Numbered from the stretch's first letter, positions 10,262-22,320 are shown. The stretch is DNA of 64,000 nt from Tetrastigma voinierianum (GCA_016808115.1 JAEQBH010000193.1:5084001-5148000), one strand, 5' to 3'. The notes: generated from the letters alone by a model not told the origin. Made by a program: numbers and translations.

Positions 10262-11085
10262 GCAAATCGCTGAATTGAGCTGGCTCGTGCCCACCGAACC
10301 AAATTATAGGCTCAAAATTTTTCGATTTTTGCTGTGAAAGGTTTAATTTTTCTATATTATTAGGCTATTTTTAGTAACTTCCCGTTTTAGTAACTTTCCT
10401 TTTTAAGTAGCCAAAATTTTATTTTATTTTATTTTAGGTTTTTGTTAAAAATAATAATTATTTTTGATTATTTTTGTTTCTAATATGCCTAAATCAAATT
10501 TTTATATGTTTTATTTGCACGATGAGCCTACTGCACTCTCGCTATAATAGCGAAATTAGGCTTGAAGTGGCTCTTCGGCTTCCAAGACCAATCAGTTGTC
10601 CAACTGATTTATAAAAAGGGGAGGGAAGAGGGCCATACATCTTCATTCCAAATCCCCCTAGCCTCCCAGAGCCGCGCCCGTGCCAAAGACCGCCGCCCTC
10701 GCCGTGACCAAGATCCGCTAAGCCCCGAGCCGCCTCCACCGCAGCCCCGCACTTCGCTCGCCGACCGCCAAGACACGCGCTTCGAGCCTCCGCGATCGCC
10801 ATCCCGCACTCGGCTCGGGCCGGCCACGCGCTGAAAAGTGCCCGGGAAGCCCTCGCGACAATGGCAGTTCGCCTCCGCTTCCACCTGACGCGCAGCCGCT
10901 CGGAAGCCATCTCCCATCGCGCTCCAATCCATCGTTTTACCATTGGTATAGCCGCGTGTCCCGGCCTGGCAGTTGGCTCGCATTGGTCTGGGGCCGAGCC
11001 CCTGTCCAAATTCCCGAGTGAGCACAAGCAGCATCACACCCTGAAACCCAGGAGCCCCGCCGCCTTCCCCTCCCGACTCTCGTAC
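10262..11085 (+). other. Post-pol spacer of inner element
   Basis: After the pol end there is a T- and A-rich stretch (10310-10540), then an abrupt change to GC-rich sequence from about 10620. Open frames on both strands in 10542-11163 arise from the GC bias and show no known domain. A TATA-like 'tttataaaaagg' at 10608-10619 could be a start site for a subgenomic transcript of the third ORF, but that is only a guess. Confidence 0.4.
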
Positions 11086-12773
11086 ATGGTATCGTACTGT
11101 GGTGGGTCCCGCCAGCCCAGTGGTCGATTTAGCACCCAGAGCAGAGGAGCAGCCCCGCCACAAACTACAAGACTCGATCCAGCCCCCCGAGGAGCCCTCA
11201 AGGGTTCAGTGAGGTATCGGCTGCGACGGACCCTGGCCCCTTCCCCTACACAGAGATCGATCCAGAGGGCCCGCTCCAAGCTGCCCGAACATCAGTCCCG
11301 GGGGAGTCCTCGTCATCTAGGCCTCAGCCATCGCCGTCCACAGCAGCAGAGGAGAGCTCATCGCCCCATCTTTCACCGGCCTCGAGGATCAGCACTATTG
11401 TTTACCTGGGCACTCGACACGGGGACGCTGCTCCACGCCGTAGATTTTCATGGAGAGTCATTTTACGACGTAAGCCAAAGATCGACCGACCCCCACCCGT
11501 GACTCCATGAGACCGACACGATTACTCCCACGCTGCCACAGACACCGCGACGCCTACTATCCCTGCAGGCCTGGGGCTCTACCACTCCATGACTTCCCGG
11601 GGAGCACCGAGTCCGCTGGAGCTCCGATTCACCATAGACGATCGACCGGAAGGCAATTCCAGCAACCCGACATTTCAGCCGCGAGGCTTGGCCGCCAGAA
11701 AGGTGCCAATGCCGAGGATATCGAGATTGGCTACGCCTACCGCCAATGAGATGGTCCACGTTTAGCTAGGAGATACCACGGCAGACCAAGATTTTCCTGA
11801 GGCGCCTCCCGCCTCGATGCTTCTCTCGGATCACCCGTCCTGACCAGCCCTCAAGCTCGCTACAAAGACCACGCTCGGGGGTCGCAGGAGCCCATACTCA
11901 GGCCCCGAGACCGGATCCCCGCAGGGATTCCTGCCCGGGCCTCCGAGCTGGTCATGACAAAACCCACGCACCCTCCAAGATAAGGTCCACCGCAAGGGCC
12001 TGGCTCGAGCTGAGAGTCTACCATTGTTGATGCCGCGACTACTGAGCCAGGTCCTGGAGCATTTGGGATTTCCGGAGGAGCCCCGTATCGAGAGGAGGAT
12101 CAGATGCCCTCAGGTCCTGTCTTTGGAGCGAGCCATGGTGATGCCGATTTCTTTTCTCCTCCAGCCAGCCAGGACTGTGAGTAAAAACGGATGAGGTGGA
12201 AGAGGACTTCGAGGAGATGATCATGTTCCCGAGGGTGGAGGTAGAGGCATGCAGGGAGCCCAAAGGCCGTAGTTATCTCCTCTATTCCTCCTCCATTATC
12301 CTTCTCGGTCCCGCCTTCAGCCCGACACTCCCGGCCCTTCATTCGCCGCAAGATTCTCCGAGCACGTTCATGTCACTTCGAGGGAGCTAGCAGGTGTTAT
12401 GGATGCTGTCTGTACATTGGCTACTACAATGCATCGATGGATCGCAGATTATCTTGTCGAGACCACTTTAGAGCATTGTCATACCATGCCCGTCGATCAT
12501 GAGTCACCTCGTCTCCCGCCCCGAGCCTCGCACATCGTGGATGAGCCTACGCCAGCTGTTCTCCGACATGTTGGCGACAACAAAGAAGAATTTTCGCATC
12601 CACCACCACCGCGAGTTGGTGGTCACACTCTCCCTGCCTCTAACTTTCCTATCCCTATGACATGTCTATACTTTGGCCGGAGGAAAGTTAGAGTTAGAGT
12701 GTCTTCTATCATGTTTTCAGACAATAATACTTTATCAATTGCCTACTCATTTTGTATAGGAGTCATGTATTAG
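11086..12773 (+). pseudogene. Athila third-ORF (env-like region) relic, inner element
   Basis: Many Athila elements carry an extra ORF between pol and the 3' LTR, often called env-like. Here a Met-Val start (MVSYCGG at 11086) parallels MVKTRGG at 16221 in the outer element and MVGTRC at 62509 in the third Athila element. Downstream frames include EHLGFPEEPRIERRIRCP (about 12057-12110), similar to a block I recall from this ORF class, and an open end at 12399-12773. Frame changes are many. No signal peptide or membrane segment that would support a true envelope was found. Confidence 0.45.
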
Positions 12774-13911
12774 CCAATAGTAGGCAGTGATGTTTTTGTC
12801 ATATTTAGCTATATTAAGCATGTATTAGACATTTTGGTTATATCAAAAGCTCTATAGCATTATTTACAGTTTACTACACTTTTGCAAATCACTTTTGTGT
12901 TGTCACTTTGTTTCAAATTTCTCGCTCTTTAGTTTAAAAATTGAAACCCGTATGTTATCTTAGTAATAGAACAATTCATACATGATTTAGTTTCGGGTCA
13001 TTTCAAGTTTCAAAGATACGCAACCTCAACATTCCCCTTTAGTTAATTCACACACTGCACACCAGATTATACCAATAGGTTGTGAAATTATATACTTCTT
13101 TTCACTTTGCAGAGCCGGCCTTAGACCTGTTGACAACCCATAATAGGTTTATGTTGCCCATGTATGAAGGCCAATGTAGTCTTCCAAAAAGGAAAAGAAA
13201 AGCAAAAGAAAAAAAGAGTTAAGAAAAGAAAATAAAAGCCTCGACGCTGGCTTTGAAACTCTAACACTACCCGAGGGGTATATGGAGAAAGCCTTTAAAG
13301 CCCGATTCCCTAAGCCAACTGGTTGGGAGTCACCGACTTAGTGTTCGCTACATGGGTGGATGGGGTAGAGTTTAGCGTGTCAGAGGTGCTTAATTCGGGT
13401 CATTCTGAGTCCCGGTGAAGCTCGCAGAGCTCAGGGTCAAGGATCCTTCGCTCGATGCTCTAAACTTAATCGGGTCGGGAGTCACTCCACTGACCCCATT
13501 ATACCTGACTTTGGTGAAGTCGAGTTTAGCATCACATCTCTACAATGTGACCAAATAGAAATAAGAGCGTAGCTAGTCCTATTTAAGTCGGGTCACCGCT
13601 TTAAGGCCATGGCAAAGAGCTGGGGTTTGTGAGGGAATAGCTTTGCAATTTATCGCTCAAACTGCTACCTTAGGAACAATTAGATGTTGGTGGAAATTCA
13701 GTTGACTTTGGAACCGATGTCGCCTCAAACTCGTTTCCTGCATGGTCTTGCTCTTCATGCCTATTGCTCAGTGGTCTAAATTGTTCATATTAGTACAGAA
13801 AAGCCACTCTCGGTGACACACACTTTTTGAACCTTATGCACTTTTGTGTGTGCCACAAGATATATACTTATTGTTTTTAGCATTGCTAAGGGACTAGCAA
13901 CGTACCTGGGG
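12774..13911 (+). other. 3' UTR and polypurine tract of inner element
   Basis: No gene. The part 13131-13911 matches 17380-18130 of the outer element and, inverted, 4499-5110: an A/G-rich tract (aaaaggaaaagaaaagc), 'cccgaggggtatatgg', 'gggagtcaccgactt', and 'agggactagcaa' near the end. A G-rich 'cctggggtg' sits against the 3' LTR and is the likely polypurine tract. Confidence 0.7.
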
Positions 13912-15413
13912 TGTATTTAGCGCCCCAAAAGTGCTATTTTCGAGTCCTATTTAAGATAGGTTTTGAGTGCTTTTGCGCACTAATCATACTCAACAAAACC
14001 AATTGATGTGTGCAGTCCACTTAGTACCACCGATTCCATTCTCGAGTTTGTTTTTTTGGTAAGTTCGGTGTTTTTGCGTATTCACCCAATTAGCTCAAGT
14101 TCGAGTGTCGAAGATATGTGCGAATGTCAGATTTACAATTTTTTCATCATTTAAAATGAAGAATCGTGAATTGATTTGAAGAAAGGAGGATGTAGTAGCC
14201 AAACAGAGCAAACCAAGATTTTCGCTATGATTGCTTAAAATTTCATTGGATCGGGAAAATTTCGCATCCTAAATAAATGTGAAAATTTCACTGGGCTAGC
14301 GAAATTTCGCTTAGCTAGCGAAATTTACTGCCTTGCCGAAATTTCAATTTCGCTATCTCACAAAATTTCGCTAGTTAATAAATTTCGCTTAGCATAGCTT
14401 AAATTCGCATATACTAGCTTAAATTCACGATAAGAAAATAATGCCTCAGGTTTTTGGTATTTTTTGATCCTAAACGACCTCACGCTTTTGATATTTTAAA
14501 GATTTTCGTCCTTATGTAATTTCATATTTTAGGCATTATTTTCACACCTCAGTTGACTATATAAGCTCTAAGCAACTTTGTAACCCTAAGTAACTTTTCA
14601 TTTTTTATACATTTCAAGAAATCTTTTCATTTTAGTTTACTTCTTCTCTCTTTCTCTTCTTCTTCTCATTTTTCTGGCCGCAAACACCCCTCGAGGACGA
14701 CAAATCAAGGGATGCTTCTCAAGTGCCTCACACTTTCAAATATGAGGGTTGCTAGCTTGGTTTCCTTTGGGGCCGCTGCAGTTGTCCTCATGCTTTGAAT
14801 GTTGCTGTACAACATTTATATTCCCAACTTTCCAAACTAGGGTTTAATGCCATTTAACGTCTTTCTTTCGTCAATACTCATACTTTAGGTTCGCATTCTT
14901 AATGGTAGATGCACCGATATCCTTTAGATGTCATTAATAAGCCATTAAAAGAGGTTAAATGCTAAAGGCTCTAACCGAATGGGACTTCGAATGCTAGTAT
15001 CTGCCTGACTGTGCACAGTGGTTCTAGATAGGTTTTATACTAAAACAAAGATCCAGTTTTCGCCCGTACTATATGTCATTTTCCTTAATGCGTAGGAAAT
15101 AACCCGAGACATTTTAATAAACACATTATCAAGCTAGTGACCCAAGCCTTCAAAGTTACCATTTCACACTTCACATTAAGCCATTACAGCTAGTCAGTGA
15201 ACAAACAACCTCCACTTTTTTTAAACAAATCCGAAAATCCAAACAAAAAGTCTCACCATTTTCCATCACTAATGCGAATCATTCGTGCGATGAAAACCCA
15301 TCCTCAGTTCAATCCCTAGACCACTATACTACAGTAGCTTGACTACGGCAGTAGGAGGAACATAGGAAACAAAATATTGTTTATTCCGAATCACCCTACC
15401 GTGGCACGAATCA
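13912..15413 (+). repeat. 3' LTR of the inner Athila element
   Basis: About 1502 bp with ends TGTATTTAGCGCC and GGCACGAATCA. It follows the 5' LTR (6041-7498) block by block but with many scattered one- to few-base gains and losses as well as substitutions. The core palindrome gcgaaatttcgc is perfect at 14299-14310. The next five bases actaa are the right half of the target duplication. Confidence 0.86.
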
Positions 15414-15666
15414 ACTAATAGCTCGTAAGAATTTTAAACAAGGAGACCAAGTGCTGCTTTACGACTCAAAGCTCTACCTTTTTCCAGGCAAGCTTAAGTC
15501 AAGATGGACTGGGCCATTCACCATCCAGAGGTCTATCTCATCGATTAGCAGACCGCCTAACTCCAAAGACAATAGGTCGTTCAAGGTCAATGGGCAAAGG
15601 CTGAAACCCTATGCAGCACAACACTCAGCAGACAAGGAGGAGATTCCCCTCCTCGACCCCCCATGA
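15414..15666 (+). pseudogene. Integrase C-terminal end of the outer Athila element
   Basis: The frame continues directly from the integrase broken at 6040 and ends with TGA at 15664-15666. It reads NFKQGDQVLLYDSKLYLFPG then LKSRWTGPFTI and FKVNGQRLKPY, the C-terminal DNA-binding-like block typical of Athila integrases, and ends IPLLDPP-stop. There is no internal stop in this piece. Its separation from 5111-6040 by 9.37 kb is caused solely by the inner element. Confidence 0.85.
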
Positions 15667-16220
15667 ATTCAAAAAGATCGTCGAGGGAGTGGCTTCACAA
15701 AGATTCCTTTAAGTCACTAAAATTTTGCCGGAATTCTTGTGTGCTTTATTTTAAGTTTTAGTTGTGATTTTCTTAATTTCTTTGTTTTTAGTTTTGTTTT
15801 CCTTTGCAAATTTTCTCACTTACAGGTGTGTTTTCTCATAATTTTTGGTTTTCTTTTTATGTGTTGTTTACTATAAAGTGAGTTTTGAAGCAGTGTTGAA
15901 ATTTCCAGGTTTGCGAAATTTCCAACCTGTGAATTTTTGCACGGTTGCAAAATTTCTCCTGGTCGCACTGTTCATCTTCTTCCTGCCCTTTCACTTCCCT
16001 GCAACCTTCCGTTTCCTGCGCTCCATTAATTTTTCCAGATTTTTTTTGAGCCACAACCACTAACCACCTATTTATGGATATTAATCGGGCTTAACCTTTT
16101 TAGCTGCCCTTGACCATCTATTTAAACCCCCACCCCCTTCTCTCATTTTCATTCTAGAATCATTTATGAAAACCCCCCTCCTCCCATCCTCTCCATCTCC
16201 TCTCTTTCTCCAGCCTAACC
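15667..16220 (+). other. Spacer between pol and third ORF (outer element)
   Basis: About 550 bp without a gene, T-rich (15715-15900), ending in a pyrimidine-rich leader (16130-16210) just before the ATG at 16221. The context 'catctatttaaacccccacc' near 16110 may be a TATA-like element for a separate transcript of the third ORF; this is inference. Confidence 0.4.
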
Positions 16221-16844
16221 ATGGTGAAGACGCGCGGAGGACACAAATTCTTCCTACCAGAGCGAGGCATTTTCTCCTCCCCGCCTACGGCTCCAACCTG
16301 CCCTCTTACCGTCGACACGCTGTCATTGTCGTGCCCGTCCGTCGGCGCCATTGCCGTCTCCGCCATGCTTGCTCCTGCCGCCGCCGTGCCAGCTCTAACC
16401 TCCACTGCTCCATTACCCATGACTCCTACATCCTCTACGCCTCTAGAGCTCTCGGCCCTTAGTACCACAACTCCTGCAGATGTTGCTAGACCGAGCACCA
16501 CAGCACCGCCACCCCAATATATTTCTATAGCCACTTCGGATTTCTTGGTCCTCATGGATGCAAACTCCCATTCGCCACGCCCGCATCATTTACGATCGCC
16601 CATGCAAATTCTCAACCGAGAGGATCCACTCGCACAAGACGCCATACGTAACCGCATCCTATGCAGATCCGAGTCACTACCACCTCCGATTTCCTATCGC
16701 ATTCGCCCAGCCTCTTCGCCTCCTCCAAAGAAAGACTCCACCGCCTACCAAATTTCTCTCGCAGCCTCTCCGGACTCGCTAGGTAACAACAACAAGAGCG
16801 TACCGGGCTTATTCAAGACCACCTCACCGCTAGACGAGGGATGA
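16221..16844 (+). CDS. Athila third ORF (env-like region), outer element
   Basis: Open frame of 207 codons starting MVKTRGGHKFF with a good plant context (aaccatggtg). It is rich in Ser, Pro, Thr and Ala and shows no membrane segment. Position between pol and 3' UTR and the MV-x-TRGG start, shared in decayed form with 11086 and 62509, identify it as the N-terminal part of the extra ORF of Athila elements. After the stop at 16844 related frames continue briefly in other phases. The function of this ORF class is not established. Confidence 0.5.
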   Translation: MVKTRGGHKFFLPERGIFSSPPTAPTCPLTVDTLSLSCPSVGAIAVSAMLAPAAAVPALTSTAPLPMTPTSSTPLELSALSTTTPADVARPSTTAPPPQYISIATSDFLVLMDANSHSPRPHHLRSPMQILNREDPLAQDAIRNRILCRSESLPPPISYRIRPASSPPPKKDSTAYQISLAASPDSLGNNNKSVPGLFKTTSPLDEG

Positions 16845-18130
16845 CTTACCACCTACGCATTTGAGGAGGTAGCACTTGCTTCTCTAACTTTCCAATCCGA
16901 GCCCGATTGCGCATAATGTGACATTTGGTCGGGGAGATAGTGAAGGAAGTGACTCTTACACTTTGATATTATCACATTTTCGAGCAAAGCCCATTTCAGA
17001 TGTTTAAAGGGTTTGATATTTGTTCCATCATGGAAGCTGCTGTTTGTTTTGTAAGCCGAAAAACATAGTGATATATATTCTTATACATACCTTATACAAT
17101 CCTGGCTTTTTTTCTCAATTCAAAAAATTGCACCATTTTTTTTATGGTTTCGCTTTAACCCTAGTCGAAAATCAAGCACGCTTCAATGCCATCGATGTTA
17201 GTTGGCCCATGCATGGTCAAGTAGGTGATCGCTGAGTCTCTTGGTTCATCCTTCTTCTTCTACCTTTAGCTAACCACACACTGTGCACATTGGGGTTCCC
17301 CACAAGTCGAAAACTCCGCTCTAACCTCCTAAACTTTGCAAACCTACCCTAGTTTTGTCGACTACCTTAATAAAGTTAAGGGCCCTTGAAGGTCAATGTG
17401 TCTTCCAAAATAAAAAGAAGAGAAAAGAAAAGCAAAAAGAAAAAGAAAAGAAAAGACAAAGAAGAAAGGTAACGCTTTACCAAACCCGAGCACCTGGGCC
17501 CGAGGGGTATATGGTGAAAGTCTTAAAGCCCTGCGCCCTGCCAACCGGCTGGGAGTCACCGACTTCAGGTTTCGCCATGGGCGGATGAGTGAGGTTTAGC
17601 AAGTTGTAGGTGCCGGAGTGCTGAAACCATTCGAGTCCGGTGAAACCTCGAAGAGTTAGTGGTCGAAGATCCTTGGTGACTCGTACTCTAAGCCTTAATT
17701 TGCCTGAGTCACCTGTGAGATCCCCTGCCATACGGACTTTGGTGAGGTCGATTCCTCAGCATTACACCCCTACAACACAAAAAGAGTTATGGAATAAGAG
17801 TGGGTCCTGATCTATTTAGGTTGGTTAGTGTCCTAGATGGAGGCAAGAGGCTCTCATTGGGGAGAGGTAGCTCAGAAGTTCACGCTTCAAACCGGGATCA
17901 TATAAAACACTTAGATCTCGTGGAAGTTCTTCGTGAGTCGATACTCTTCCAAACTTGATTCTCGCATGGCATTCATTCTCTCAAGATAGTTATCAAGGTG
18001 GTGCTGGTGTTTACACGAGGGTTAGACATTACTCATTTACACTCTTGAAATACCAATTTTTTTGCGGATCATGATTCGTCGCTTCTTTTCTTTCTATCAT
18101 AAGGGACTAGCAATGTGCTTCGACAGGGAG
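16845..18130 (+). other. 3' UTR of the outer Athila element
   Basis: No gene. It contains a purine tract (17400-17470, aaaagaagagaaaagaaaag), the shared 'cccgaggggtatatgg' at about 17499 and 'gggagtcaccgacttcagg' at about 17550, and 'aagggactagcaatg' at 18101-18115 just before the LTR. It matches 12774-13911. Confidence 0.65.
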
Positions 18131-19444
18131 GATTAGTTCTCAAATAGTGCTATTTTGAACCCCGTTTATAGTAGGTTTTGAGCACTTTTTGTGTACTAAT
18201 CAGCTTAAATAACCCAATTGGTACATTAAGGTCCCGGCTTTGCTACTAATCGCATTTTATGGCTATTTTTTGTAGACTTGCGAAGCAAATTAAAGCCAAA
18301 ATTCAAGGCAATTAGAACTAAGAATCCAAGCCAACTCCGAATCGTATGTCAAAAGTCGAAGGAAAATGGAGCAAAAGGAGGCAAATTTGAACACGATAAA
18401 TTTTGTAGAGCAGAAATTTCGCAGAACTGCATAAGTTGCGAATTTTCAGAACTCCGTCTTGCGGTCCACTTCACCCACTCGACCAAACTATGAATTTTTC
18501 CTCAAACTACCCTCTATGTAATTTTTGCTATTTCATACATTTTTGTAATTTCGTTTCCGAAAGCAAGATATAAGCCTCGCTAAGACTGCGATTAATAACT
18601 TTTGATGCAATAAACTTTTGGTGGGAATCTTTCAATTTTCCCGCTTTACTTATTTTCTCTCATTTTCTCTCCCTTTCTCTTACTTTCTCACCTACCAAAC
18701 ACTCCTTGAGGATGACATCTCAAGGGATGCTTGGCTAAACCCTCTCATCCTTGAAGAGGAAGGCCACTGGGCCAAGGTTTTGAGGTATACTGTTGTCCTC
18801 TCTATTTTCAACTCATGCAGTTATTGTCATTTATGTCTCTATATCTCCCCTTAGGTTTAAATCCTTTTGATGTACCCCTGACAACAAGACTTGACAAGCT
18901 TAGGTTCAGTGATGCCATCGCTGCATCCACTGAGGCTCGCTTTAGTCGCTTACTTATTTCGTTTCTCTCGTAGTTAGGTCAAAGATTCGCTTTTTATTGT
19001 TTTAGAAACATGAATGACCAATAAATGTCAGATCTCAAGAGAAAAAACTTGTGTGGTTCGGGCTTTTATAGCTAAATGAAGATCCGGTTTGGGAAATGAC
19101 TATAGGTCATCCTCCCCAACGCGAGGAAAAGGGCCTGAGGACCTCTCAATCACCCTAGAACCTCAAGCCCAGTGGCCCGAGACTTCAAGGAGTTCTTTTT
19201 ACATTCTATTTAATTTTGTTTGTAGTTTTCAAACCACCAATCACATTGTTTTTACAAAAACCCCAAATCCAAAGTGAAATCACCATTTTACATCAACTGT
19301 GAATCATTTTCAGGCGCAGCAAAACTGCATCCCCGAAGCCCGACCTAGATTGCTTATACCGCAGCAGTTAGCCAACAGCAGGTTGCATAGTTTACAAATT
19401 TTGTTGGTTCATAGCTGCCTAGCTACACGTTTATGTGCGAATCA
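18131..19444 (+). repeat. 3' LTR of the outer Athila element
   Basis: Begins at gattagttctcaaatagtgc and ends atgtgcgaatca, the same layout as 6041-7498 but more diverged and about 1.31 kb. It retains 'ctatttt', 'gttttgagcactttttgtgtactaatca', 'ttttatagctaaatgaagatccgg' and 'ctataggtcatcctcc' landmarks. No 5' partner lies in the window. Confidence 0.75.
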
Positions 19445-19801
19445 CTAACCAAGGCCTGCTGCCTCTGAAATTCATCACGAAGCCTCGTGGTACTTCATTC
19501 AGCGCTCTACTCTGCCTCGCCGAATTCTCGCGCACCCGACTCAATGTTATGGCTCAGACGCAAATGGTCTCTTAGCCACATGTAGCTCTTCCTTGTCCGT
19601 CGTCGTCGACCGACTAATGTGTCAGCCTCACCCGCCTTTAGCTCCCGGCGATCTATAACCGTCCGACCATTCGCAGCCTTGTGTTTAAACCCTCAAATTT
19701 CATCCCGAGCCTTCTTTTTCCCCCCGTTTCTTCACCAAGGATTCATTGCCGAGGTATGCTTCTGTGTCGGATCTATGCTTCATCCTCGTGTCGCAGAATG
19801 A
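19445..19801. other. Unassigned spacer
   Basis: About 360 bp between the outer Athila LTR and the Del-like LTR. It is pyrimidine-rich and mildly GC-rich. A short open frame (19619-19801) shows no domain. I see no recognisable gene or repeat. Confidence 0.4.
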
Positions 19802-22320
19802 TGTAGCACTTCCTCGGTTCACTGTCATGGATCCGAACCAGATCCAGGATGCTCGTTTAATTCTTTTTATTTACTGTTTTATTAAATTTTCTTTTTCAAA
19901 TATGTTGCGACCCGAATCCTCTGCCCGACTCGAATGGCGGATCCGAACCGGAGCCCGGTTTACTCCAACTGTTTTTATTTATCTTGTCAAAACGTTTTAT
20001 TTACGCCATTTCATTTAGAGTTCTCATTTATGCAGAAGCATTTTTAAATGGTAAGCCCATAAACATTACTCTTATACAATTTGTTTACAAAATGGCGTAT
20101 CTTGCCTTTACAAAATGATATGCAAAACAATGGTTCGTAGTTTAACTTTGCTATAAATGCATTGGGTGCTGAATGATATGCATATGAAGGGGGTATATAC
20201 TTATACGCTGTAATTTCTCCATGACTTCGCTTTTCGATCTTGCCTTCTTTCCTCGCTTTACTCAAAACCTGCGCATAGATAAAAACTATACGCTAAGCAT
20301 TTTCATGCTTAGTGGTTCTATACAGTTATATTCAAATTTTCAATGTAACATGACATGCATTTATCATAAAATCATGCCTTTTATATCAAACAATACTCAT
20401 GCTTTCACTTTCACATGCTTTCACTTTACAAATCATTAATCATATCAAAATATTCATTTTCACATGCAACCAATTTACTTAAATCAAATCATGAGATTTA
20501 AACATATACTCCCAAGGATGTATTTAGTTTACAAATCCCATTTACTCTCATCAAAGTTTGTTATTTCACTTTGTTTATAAGAAGTCTACATTCATGACGT
20601 TCATGGTGAATCCCGGTCCTTTTTATCAGCCTGCAATGTGCTTACACATTTAACAATTTCTGGGCCTCCATCACGATGGATGCCGACGTGCACCCCACCA
20701 TGTGGTCACTTATAAATGTCATACGCCATCAAGACGGATGCCAATCCCGTCAAGGGATATTTCTTCAATGCCATATTACACCATCAGCGACGCGATGCCG
20801 ACGTACAGATCCCGCCAAGCGACATCGATTACCTCGGCCGCTTCATGACGGATTCAATACAGAATCCTTACGCTGTCGCTCTAAGATATCGATTCAATTC
20901 AAGATGTCAAGAATTGACCAATTCGTTTATAATTCGATTAATCACTCACAAGTAATTAATAATCAAACATTTCAAATATCACATTTTCAAATCCATATGC
21001 AGTTTCATAATATCATTTCAAAGATATACTCATTCCATATAATCATTTCGTGATTTATTCGCATACTACCAAACACTTGAAATAAGAATAGAGGGTTAGT
21101 GAACAAAACCTAAGCCGCCGCTGCTTCTTCCCTTTGATCTCTGGCCTCCCAGTTAGGTGATCTCGCACCTGGTCCCTAATCAATAACAATTACGCCACTC
21201 TTAGTGGATAAACAATTATTAAAACATTTTAGTGAATTACAAATTTATCTTCGTTAATCCGCCTGGTTAAGACACTACCTTAAAAGACGAACTTTCACTT
21301 CACGAGGCGTGAGGTGCCCAGACGCTTTTCATTTAGTTTCATTCTTATTTGAACCCCCATTAGTAATTTATTAGGGTTCCTAAACAATCGTGTATGAATA
21401 CGAGAAGCCTGGAACAAATCCAAAAAATTTTCATTCTATGAACAATTGCCTCCCATTGCGGCAGAGTACGCCTACGCTGTAGCGCACCCTGGAGGGAATG
21501 CTTTTAGCCCTTTGGCCTCACCGCGGCGAGGTAGCCCTTCGCTGCAGCGAAGGAACCCGAATATGCCAGGTTTTCCAGTTTCTCCCTTTTTGGGATTTCT
21601 TCCAAAAAAAAAAAAATCACTCATAGTCTCAATGAAACTCTAGAAATCACTCCCAAAGGCATTTTAATATCCTCCTAAACCAACCATGAGCAAAACCCAT
21701 GGATGGATTAGGGTTTTCTAATCGAGCATCATTTAAAGAAATCACAGGGTTTGGTTCTTACCTTAAATCCCTTGAATCTTCTCCGCTGAGATGCTTGATC
21801 ACTTTAGAAGCAAGAAATGGGAAGAAATCACCTTGCCCTAGCTTTTCTCCCTTTTCTCCTCTCAATCTCTCTCAAAGCGTTTTGCATAATGAAACTTAGA
21901 CCAGTATGGTCTTAAGTCACTCATTTCTCTAAGGCCATGTTTGGCACATCAAAAATCCATTTTTGGACTTCAGTTCTCCTAAATGCTATCTTGCCCATAT
22001 ATTTTCTCTATTTGTATTTACATTCTCCATATTCACTCTTAGACCTTTATTCTTTATCACAAATGACCCTTAGGTGCTCATTTTACAAATTCCAAATTTG
22101 CCATTTTTCACTTGGGTTTATTTTTGGGTTTAATCAATTTCTCATTTTAGCATATAATATTTAATCATATGCTCCTGCCATTTCACATTTATCATTTTCA
22201 TTTAATCATTTATCGGTTAAAGTGAAAATGCCCTGATTGGATTCAATTTATACGGAATATAATAAAATTATTGCCAAAAATTATAGAAATTTTTACGGGG
22301 GGGGGGGGGGGGGCGTTGCA
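19802..22320 (-). repeat. Del/Tekay-like gypsy solo LTR
   Basis: On the minus strand it starts TGCAACGCC at 22320, close to the TGTAACACCCCG start of many plant Del/Tekay chromovirus LTRs, and ends ...GTGCTACA at 19802. Its end region matches 1-677. Length about 2.5 kb. No primer-binding site or coding follows at the 19801 side, so it looks like a solo LTR. Flanking 5-mers (aatga, caggc) do not match, so no target duplication is seen. It contains a 17-base G run at 22297-22313. Confidence 0.65.

Larger units (their letters stand above)
6041..15413 (+). mobile_element. Internally deleted Athila retrotransposon with both LTRs (inner element)
   Basis: A 9.37-kb element with LTRs at 6041-7498 and 13912-15413, a primer-binding site at 7501-7518, gag, protease and a third-ORF region, all on the plus strand. 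It interrupts the integrase of an older Athila element. The flanking 5-mers are gctaa (6036-6040) and actaa (15414-15418), a target duplication with one mismatch, and removing the insert restores the integrase frame at that point. RT, RNase H and nearly all of integrase are missing, so the copy could only have moved with enzymes supplied in trans, unless the loss came after insertion. Confidence 0.88.

Noticed and set aside
10542..11163. Overlapping open frames of 161 and 184 codons on the minus strand
   Set aside because: They sit in a GC-rich patch where stops are rare by chance, overlap each other and plus-strand frames, and show no domain.
19619..20018. Short plus-strand open frames as a host gene exon
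   Set aside because: No splice signals or domain, and the right part runs into the Del-like LTR at 19802.
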